Below, piece after piece: positions 58,757 to 64,000 of a DNA stretch of 64,000 bases (its first letter is position 1; the number at the start of each line of letters is the position of its first letter). The DNA lies in assembly GCA_035515475.1 (NCBI GenBank), contig DATJBF010000033.1, positions 41,350 to 105,349 of the forward strand. The letters are read 5' to 3'. The DNA is from DATJBF01 sp035515475 (GTDB lineage: Bacteria; Verrucomicrobiota; Verrucomicrobiia; Palsa-1439). The notes beneath the pieces were generated by a model. The model was not told where the DNA came from and did not search any database. It saw only the letters and a program-made list of their open reading frames with translations. The position numbers and the translations under genes were made by a program.

Positions 58757-60371
58757 GTCCGGGTTCCTCCGTTGCATAAGCGTACGCTTCTTCAGTCACA
58801 ACCGGCGTCTCCTTGAAATTGTCCGTCGGCGGTGGCGACGTGGTCCGCCACTCCAGCCCGGTCGCCCGCCACGGGTTTGGTCCGGCAATCTTGCCGTAAC
58901 GCAGAGACCAAATCAGGTAAACCAACGGCAGCACGTAGCCGACGCCGAGGATGGAGGCGCCGGCGGTTGACAGGACGTTCAGGACTTGGAATTCCGGCGG
59001 ATACGAATGGTACCGCCGCGGCATGCCGAGATAACCGAGAACGAACTGCGGGAAAAACGTCAGATTGAACCCGACGAAGATGATCAACGCCGCCAGCCGG
59101 CCCCACCCGTCCGGATACAACCGCCCGGTCATCTTCGGCCACCAGTAATGCAGGGCCGCCATGTATCCCATGACCGCCCCACCGACCATGATGTAGTGGA
59201 AGTGGGCGATCACGAAGTAGGTATCGTGCACATGCACGTCAATCCCCAGCGTCGCCAAGAACAAACCGGTCAGGCCCCCGATGGTGAACAGGCCGATGAA
59301 CCCCAGGCTGTACAACATCGGCGTATCAAACGACACCGATCCCTGGTAGAGCGTGGCCGTCCAGTTGAACACCTTGATCGCCGACGGAATCGCCACCATG
59401 AAACTGAGAATGGAAAAGATCATGCCGGCATAAATCGATTGGCCCGCGACAAACATGTGATGGCCCCACACCAGGAACCCCAGGACCGCGATCGCCAGGC
59501 TGGAGAACGCCACGAAATTGTAGCCGAAGATGCGCTTCCGCGCGAAACAGGCGATCACTTCGCTGACCACCCCCATGGAGGGCAGGATCATGATGTAGAC
59601 CGCCGGGTGCGAGTAGAACCAGAACAGATGCTGGAACAGCAACGGATCGCCCCCAATGGCCGGATCGAAGATCCCAATGTGAAAGATTCGTTCGATGCCG
59701 ACCAGCGCCAGCGCAATCGCCAGCACCGGCGTGCCCAGCACCATGATCAGACTCGTCCCGTAAATCGCCCAGATGAACAACGGCAGCCGGAACCACGTCA
59801 ATCCCGGCGCCCGCATCGTGTGGATCGTGACGATGAAGTTCAGCCCGGTGAAGATCGAGGAAAACCCCGTGATGAACACACCCGTCGCCATCAGAATCAC
59901 GTGGCTGTTCGAGTACACACTGCTGTACGGCGTGTAGAACGTCCACCCGGTATCCACGCTGCCCGTTACCGCGACCGTCAACGTGAAAATCCCGCCCAGC
60001 GTGAAGATGTACCAACTCGCCAGGTTCAGCCGCGGGAACGCCAGGTCGCGGGCGCCGATCATCATCGGCACGAAGAAATTTCCCAGCACCGCCGGAATCG
60101 ACGGAATCAGGAAGAAGAAAATCATGATCAAGCCGTGCATCGTGAACAACTTGTTGTATGTCTCGTTGGAAACGAGGTCGCCGGCCGGCGTCAGCAACTC
60201 GAGACGGATCAGCCCCGCGAACATTCCACCGAGGAAGAAGAACAACGTGACCATCACCAGGAACATGAGCGCGATGCGTTTGTGGTCGGTCGTCAACAGC
60301 CACGATTTCACGCCGTAATCGACATTGAGATAATGTTCGCACGGCAACGTGTTGGCTGCATTGGTCGTCAT
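58749..60371 (-). CDS. ctaD: Cytochrome c oxidase subunit I (A2-type heme-copper oxidase)
   Basis: 540 residues with twelve helices. Heme a, a3 and CuB ligands: MIFFFLIPSIPAVLGNFFVP region, WFYSHPAVYIMILPSMGVVS with the Tyr-Ser-His-Pro-Ala-Val-Tyr motif, WGHHMFVAGQSIYAGM with the CuB histidine pair, and AHFHYIMVGGAVMG with the heme ligands. HPAVY (Ala instead of the Glu of A1 oxidases) with preceding YS marks the A2 subfamily. It reduces oxygen to water and pumps protons. Overlaps subunit II by 4 bases. Confidence 0.96.
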   Translation of the reverse strand: MTTNAANTLPCEHYLNVDYGVKSWLLTTDHKRIALMFLVMVTLFFFLGGMFAGLIRLELLTPAGDLVSNETYNKLFTMHGLIMIFFFLIPSIPAVLGNFFVPMMIGARDLAFPRLNLASWYIFTLGGIFTLTVAVTGSVDTGWTFYTPYSSVYSNSHVILMATGVFITGFSSIFTGLNFIVTIHTMRAPGLTWFRLPLFIWAIYGTSLIMVLGTPVLAIALALVGIERIFHIGIFDPAIGGDPLLFQHLFWFYSHPAVYIMILPSMGVVSEVIACFARKRIFGYNFVAFSSLAIAVLGFLVWGHHMFVAGQSIYAGMIFSILSFMVAIPSAIKVFNWTATLYQGSVSFDTPMLYSLGFIGLFTIGGLTGLFLATLGIDVHVHDTYFVIAHFHYIMVGGAVMGYMAALHYWWPKMTGRLYPDGWGRLAALIIFVGFNLTFFPQFVLGYLGMPRRYHSYPPEFQVLNVLSTAGASILGVGYVLPLVYLIWSLRYGKIAGPNPWRATGLEWRTTSPPPTDNFKETPVVTEEAYAYATEEPGHG

Positions 60372-61318
60372 GGTTTATTTCCACCCTGTTCGTTACCGAG
60401 GGACTTGATGTACGCGATGAGTTGCAGCACGCCCTCCTCGCTGACCACGCCCTTGAACGTCGGCATCACCGGCTGATAACCGGCCACGATCTTCGCCTCG
60501 GGCTTCAAGATCGATTCGCGAATGTAATCTTCATTCGCCACAACGGTCTCGCCCGTCCGCAGCTTCACCGGTTTGCCAAACAGTCCCACCAACGACGGGC
60601 AGCGGCCCGTGTCATTCTCCACATGACAGGTCGCGCAGCCCAGTTGCGCAAATAACCGGCCACCCGCCACCGCCAGCGGCTCGTTCGCGCCCTCGCCGCT
60701 CAGCCAACGCTCGTAGTCCACGGGGTTCATCACATACACCCAACCCGTCATCAGCGAGTGCGCCGTGCCGCAGTATTGCCCACAGAACAAGTGGTACGTT
60801 CCCGGGCGCGTCGCCTGAAACCAGACCGTGCTGTACCGGCCCGGCAACACATCGCGCTTGACGCGAAACGCCGGCACGAACAAATCGTGAATCACGTCCT
60901 CCGAGATCATCGTCAACTTGATCGGCTGCCCCACGGGGACGTGCAATTCGTCGATCTCCCGCTGTCCCTCGGGATGCTGAAACTTCCACATCCATTGTTT
61001 GGCGACCACAGCGACGTTAAGGGCGTTGGGCGGCGGGGTGTAAATGTTGAAAAACAACCTCGCGCCCCAGAAGAAAATGACGACGGTCAGCCCGGCCGGG
61101 ATGGCCGTCCACAGCACTTCGAGCGTCATCACCGTCTTGGTCGCCGGCGGGTTTTCATTGCCGGGGCGCCGCCGGTACTTGACGGCGAAGTACGCGATGA
61201 GCGCGAAAATCAACGCCGCAAAAAAACCGCTGACCGCCACGAGGAAAAAGAACAGGGCATCCACCTGTCCGGCCACGGTGGAGGCTTCGGCGGGAAACAA
61301 TTGGACCCAGTGCCCCAT
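60368..61318 (-). CDS. ctaC: Cytochrome c oxidase subunit II with fused cytochrome c (caa3 type)
   Basis: 316 residues. Two N-terminal helices, then the CuA domain: VPVGQPIKLTMISEDVIHDL, DVLPGRYSTVWFQATRPGTY, HLFCGQYCGTAHSLMTGWVY with the Cys-x3-Cys, His and Met copper ligands. A cytochrome c domain follows with GCATCHVENDTGRCPSLVG (CxxCH) and a Met ligand region around YQPVMPTF. The fused heme domain makes this a caa3 oxidase. It is likely to take electrons from the Alternative Complex III encoded to the right. Confidence 0.95.
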   Translation of the reverse strand: MGHWVQLFPAEASTVAGQVDALFFFLVAVSGFFAALIFALIAYFAVKYRRRPGNENPPATKTVMTLEVLWTAIPAGLTVVIFFWGARLFFNIYTPPPNALNVAVVAKQWMWKFQHPEGQREIDELHVPVGQPIKLTMISEDVIHDLFVPAFRVKRDVLPGRYSTVWFQATRPGTYHLFCGQYCGTAHSLMTGWVYVMNPVDYERWLSGEGANEPLAVAGGRLFAQLGCATCHVENDTGRCPSLVGLFGKPVKLRTGETVVANEDYIRESILKPEAKIVAGYQPVMPTFKGVVSEEGVLQLIAYIKSLGNEQGGNKP

Positions 61319-61319
61319 C

Positions 61320-62132
61320 TCAGGCGCTCCCGGCCTCCGGTTTGGCGGACGGTCTCGGATGCCGCTCGCGGCGCAACGCCCAAACCATGAACGTCCCCAG
61401 CGCCAGCACCGTGCCGATGCCGGCCACCTGGATCACCCGCATGATCACCAGCCCGTACTTGCCCGTCGCGGGATTGTAGTGGAAACAGAACAACAACACT
61501 TCGTCGGCCACCGAACCGATCTTGTTGGCCGAAGCCTGCACCAGCGCCAGCCGCAAATCGCGGGGCGCGTATTCCACCCCGTAAAAGTAACGCGAGACTT
61601 TGCCCTGCGGGGTCAACACCATGATCCCGGTGGCGTGGGCGTACTGGCCTGAGGCTGGGTCGTACTTGTACCGGAACCCTACCGCGTCAGCGAGTTGATG
61701 AATCGCCGCGTCCTCGCCGGTCAGGAAATGCCAACCCGCTTCGCCCCCCGGCCGCCGATACATCGCCACGTAGTCCTTCTTCTTGGCTGCGGCCAATGCC
61801 GGCGTTTCGCGCGGGTCAAAGCTCACCGTCACGACTTCGAATTGGTCGCCCAAGTTGAAGGGTAACGCGCGCATCGCCCGCACCAACCCATCGAACGTGA
61901 GGGGACAGAGCATGGGACACCCGTAGTACGCCATCACCAGAATGACCGGCTTCGTCCCGAAGTAATCGCCAAGTCGCACCAACTTTCCCCCTTCATCGCG
62001 AAACCGCAGATCGAGCGGCACCTGCTGGTCGAGTTTCTGGTCGATGCCAATCTCCCGCAACGGCACCGGCCGAGCGGCCAACGCCATCGGGCCAGCCCAA
62101 CAGCACAGTGTAAGCAACAGCAACGATTTCAT
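61320..62132 (-). CDS. SCO1/SenC family copper chaperone
   Basis: 270 residues. Signal peptide (about 1-19), thioredoxin-like domain with VMAYYGCPMLCPLTFDGL (CxxxC) and a conserved His later in YAHATGI, then a C-terminal helix LVIMRVIQVAGIGTVLALGT and a basic tail. SCO proteins load copper into the CuA site of subunit II. The stop lies one base from the subunit II start, supporting this role. The extra C-terminal membrane anchor is common in ACIII-linked SCO proteins. Confidence 0.92.
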   Translation of the reverse strand: MKSLLLLTLCCWAGPMALAARPVPLREIGIDQKLDQQVPLDLRFRDEGGKLVRLGDYFGTKPVILVMAYYGCPMLCPLTFDGLVRAMRALPFNLGDQFEVVTVSFDPRETPALAAAKKKDYVAMYRRPGGEAGWHFLTGEDAAIHQLADAVGFRYKYDPASGQYAHATGIMVLTPQGKVSRYFYGVEYAPRDLRLALVQASANKIGSVADEVLLFCFHYNPATGKYGLVIMRVIQVAGIGTVLALGTFMVWALRRERHPRPSAKPEAGSA

Positions 62133-62536
62133 GGTTTCGTTCCTCCAGCCGGCGCGGCGGCCACTTCATTCGTCATCACCGGCAACCCGCGTTCCGCGAC
62201 CAGATCGATGGCGTGCGCGATCGGAATGCGCACGACGCCCCGGTCCGGATCAACCCAACCGTAGGTGGTCAGCAGCGCGTCTTCATGGACGCGCAGCTTC
62301 CGCATTTCCTTCGCCGGATTGGCGAGTAGCTTCGGGGCGGTCACTGGTGGCCCCGGGTTGGCGACCGGCGGCAGGGGACGTTCCACGGCCGCGGGATAAC
62401 GCCTGGCGAAATAGGCGAACGTACCCCGCGCCACCAGGCTGACCAGGATCCCGGTCACCACCAGGCTGCCGAAGAAGATCACGATGACATGGACATTCAG
62501 ATCCCGTCGTTCGCGCGTGGGCCGGGGCTCGTTCAT
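62129..62536 (-). CDS. Small single-pass membrane protein of the ACIII-oxidase operon, unknown
   Basis: 135 residues from ATG 62536. One membrane helix at about 15-38 (NVHVIVIFFGSLVVTGILVS). The rest is Pro/Ala-rich: ERPLPPVANPGPPVTAPKLL, followed by ANPAKEMRKLRVHEDALLTT, YGWVDPDRGVVRIPIAHAID and a tail ending GGTKP. I do not recognise a named family. It overlaps the ActF stop and the SCO start by 4 bases each, so it is translated with the respiratory genes, perhaps as an assembly or accessory subunit. The segment YGWVDPDRGVVRIPIAHAID is widely seen in proteins at this position. Confidence 0.75.
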   Translation of the reverse strand: MNEPRPTRERRDLNVHVIVIFFGSLVVTGILVSLVARGTFAYFARRYPAAVERPLPPVANPGPPVTAPKLLANPAKEMRKLRVHEDALLTTYGWVDPDRGVVRIPIAHAIDLVAERGLPVMTNEVAAAPAGGTKP

Positions 62537-63705
62537 CGGGATTCCAGTTCCTCCTCGATGCGGGCATCGTGGACCGGCAGGAGCGATTTGCTCCTGAGTT
62601 GCCGGACGTACATCCCCACCCAAACGCCACCGATGCCCACCAGCGCCGCGCCATCCGTCCAATGCACCGCCAGTTGCGTCCGATGAAATCCCGGCGCCAC
62701 AATCCAAAACACGTCCACCACGCCCATCACCAGAATCAGCCACGCCACCTTCGCCAGCCACGGACTGCGACGCTTGATGTCGCGGGACAGCAACAGAAAG
62801 AACGGCACAAAAAAATGAAACACCACCAGCGCCACGCCGATCCAACCCCAGCCGTGCTCGAACCGGCGCAGATACCAAAAATTCTCGTCGGTCAGATTGC
62901 CGGACCAGATGATCAGGAATTGAGAGAACGCAATGTACGCCCAGAAAATCACGAACGTCAGCAGGAAATTTCCGAGGTCATGGAAATGCAGCGGCTCCAG
63001 CACCCGGGACAACGGCTCGCGGCCGGCCAGCAGGGCTGCTACGACCGTAACGAACGCGAATCCGCACAGCACCTGTCCGGCAAGGATCAGCACGCCGTAC
63101 ACCGTCGAGAACCAGTGCGGTTCGAGCGACATCGCCCAGTCGATCGCGGCGAACGACATCGTCAAACCGTACGCCACAATTCCCAAACTGCTGGCCAGCC
63201 GAACTTGATTGGTGGCCGCCGGGCCGGGCGACCGGTCTTGCCGGTCGGCGGCACGGTTCAGCAGCGCCACCAGTCCCAGCCACACGACAAAATAGACGCC
63301 GGCCCGAATCAAAAAGAACGGCACGTTCAGGTACGGTTGTTTGTGCTGCAACAGCGGGTCGGCGGCCACCGCCTCCGGCCGCGTCCAGATGTACAGACTT
63401 CGCAAGCCGAACAGATACGGAATGAACAACACCAGCATCAACGGCATCGTCCGTGTCGCTGCCTCCAACAACCGGCGCACGGCGAAGCCCCAGCGTCCCC
63501 CCGCCAGATGGTGAATCATCAGAATCGCCAGGCAACCGAGCGACAGCCCCAGCCAAAACAGATACGCCAGCAGATAGCCCTCGAAGAACCGGTCCGGATT
63601 TCTCATCGCGCCCACGGCACACGCCGCCAGCCCGACCAGCCCGATCATCCAGGTCAGCCGCTCGGTGCGTTCGAACTGCGCCCTCCATACGCTGTCGCCG
63701 TTCAC
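62533..63705 (-). CDS. actF: Alternative Complex III subunit ActF (quinol oxidoreductase membrane subunit)
   Basis: 390 residues with about ten helices and a GTG start overlapping the ActE stop (GTGA). NrfD/PsrC-like membrane fold. Blocks: PDRFFEGYLLAYLFWLGLSL, GCLAILMIHHLAGGRWGFAV, AFVTVVAALLAGREPLSRVL, WAYIAFSQFLIIWSGNLTDE. ACIII oxidises menaquinol or ubiquinol and passes electrons to cytochrome c or oxidase, replacing the bc1 complex. The order ActE-ActF-then oxidase is as known for this complex. Confidence 0.92.
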   Translation of the reverse strand: MNGDSVWRAQFERTERLTWMIGLVGLAACAVGAMRNPDRFFEGYLLAYLFWLGLSLGCLAILMIHHLAGGRWGFAVRRLLEAATRTMPLMLVLFIPYLFGLRSLYIWTRPEAVAADPLLQHKQPYLNVPFFLIRAGVYFVVWLGLVALLNRAADRQDRSPGPAATNQVRLASSLGIVAYGLTMSFAAIDWAMSLEPHWFSTVYGVLILAGQVLCGFAFVTVVAALLAGREPLSRVLEPLHFHDLGNFLLTFVIFWAYIAFSQFLIIWSGNLTDENFWYLRRFEHGWGWIGVALVVFHFFVPFFLLLSRDIKRRSPWLAKVAWLILVMGVVDVFWIVAPGFHRTQLAVHWTDGAALVGIGGVWVGMYVRQLRSKSLLPVHDARIEEELESR

Positions 63706-64000
63706 TCCCGTGCCTCCTCGAGTTTCTTCCGCTGCGCCGGCGGCGCGTCCGCCAGCCTCGCGTCCTCACTGAACTGCAGCGCGCGGATGTACGCGGCGAT
63801 GGCCCATCGATCTTCGGGCGCGATCTGCGCCGAGTAATCCTGCATCGCACCGATGCCGTTCGACATCACGTCAAAAAAATGTCCGATGGGCGCCTGTCGC
63901 AACCGGTCGATGTGATACGACGGCGGAGGTCGGAGCCCGCGCTGAACGATCATTCCGTTCCCGCTGCCGGTGCGGTCGTGGCACGGGCTGCAAAAAATGT
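63702..64000 (-). CDS. actE: Alternative Complex III subunit ActE, monoheme cytochrome c, N-terminus outside the window
   Basis: About 100 residues are visible; the frame is open to the right edge. Heme motif CSPCHD near the edge, then RTGSGNGMIVQRGLRPPPSY, HIDRLRQAPIGHFFDVMSNG, IGAMQDYSAQIAPEDRWAIA and YIRALQFSEDARL, with the Met of GAMQDY as sixth ligand candidate. These are the cytochrome c blocks of ActE, which carries electrons from the quinol site. Upstream genes (actA-actD) are expected just beyond base 64000. Confidence 0.9.
   Translation of the reverse strand, partial: IFCSPCHDRTGSGNGMIVQRGLRPPPSYHIDRLRQAPIGHFFDVMSNGIGAMQDYSAQIAPEDRWAIAAYIRALQFSEDARLADAPPAQRKKLEEARE

Noticed and set aside
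1..64000. tRNA, rRNA, riboswitch, CRISPR or prophage
   Set aside because: No cloverleaf, rRNA core sequence, riboswitch consensus, spacer array, integrase or phage structural genes were recognised by eye; a covariance-model scan would be needed to be sure for small RNAs.

Overview
This is a GC-rich bacterial chromosome segment, most likely from a member of the Verrucomicrobiota or a close PVC relative. That placement is inferred from the gene content (Alternative Complex III next to an A2-type caa3 oxidase, a PUR-domain protein, CE15 and GH28 hydrolases, TMTC-like TPR membrane proteins) and from several families of short palindromic intergenic repeats. No rRNA, tRNA, CRISPR array or transposase gene was recognised. 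Both ends cut through genes: thrC on the left and an ACIII cytochrome c subunit on the right.

Region 1 (1-13.3 kb) is accessory and repeat-rich. After the thrC fragment come a frameshifted ORF6N gene, a wrecked HNH-type gene with a 71-bp repeat near its start, and a membrane-anchored DUF2726 protein. Divergent from the last is a compact Type II restriction-modification operon: controller protein, C5-cytosine methyltransferase, MvaI/BcnI-like endonuclease and Vsr mismatch nuclease. The vsr gene is expanded in frame by repeat DNA, and further vsr 3' tails lie downstream. A HicBA toxin-antitoxin pair sits between them. LpxR-like, BtpA, RlpA-like and hydrolase genes follow, separated by repeat-filled gaps.

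Region 2 (11.8-22.6 kb) holds an aminotransferase/saccharopine-dehydrogenase-like/aldehyde-dehydrogenase cluster that looks like amino acid catabolism. After it come a PUR protein, a HEAT lipoprotein and a polyprenyl diphosphate synthase. Next is an ECF sigma / anti-sigma / HtrA-like trio whose HtrA lacks two of its three catalytic residues. A class II fructose-bisphosphate aldolase and a ParE/RelE-type toxin-antitoxin pair close the region.

Region 3 (22.7-38.9 kb) starts with a single 739-residue reading frame that joins a low-molecular-weight phosphatase, ribose-5-phosphate isomerase B and serine hydroxymethyltransferase. It continues with a degenerate S41 protein, purD, opcA-zwf, an MFS transporter, two tandem membrane-TPR proteins that share almost the same TPR tail, and a CE15 esterase plus GH28 pair for pectin or glucuronoxylan breakdown.

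Region 4 (38.9-64 kb) is one long minus-strand gene series. Read in transcription order it holds the end of Alternative Complex III, an unknown small membrane protein, SCO, caa3 oxidase subunits II, I, III and IV, an S41 protease, a ClC channel, two tandem P3A-type H+-ATPases, PPK2, an anion transporter, acetate kinase, phosphoglucomutase, glucan phosphorylase, phosphoketolase and a histidine phosphatase. The non-respiratory half can be read as an energy-reserve module: glycogen to glucose-1-P to glucose-6-P, the pentose phosphate pool (zwf/opcA nearby), phosphoketolase to acetyl-P, then ATP by acetate kinase. Polyphosphate would act as a phosphate reserve and the proton pumps would set the ion gradient. 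Many of its genes overlap by 4 bp (ATGA), which supports co-transcription.
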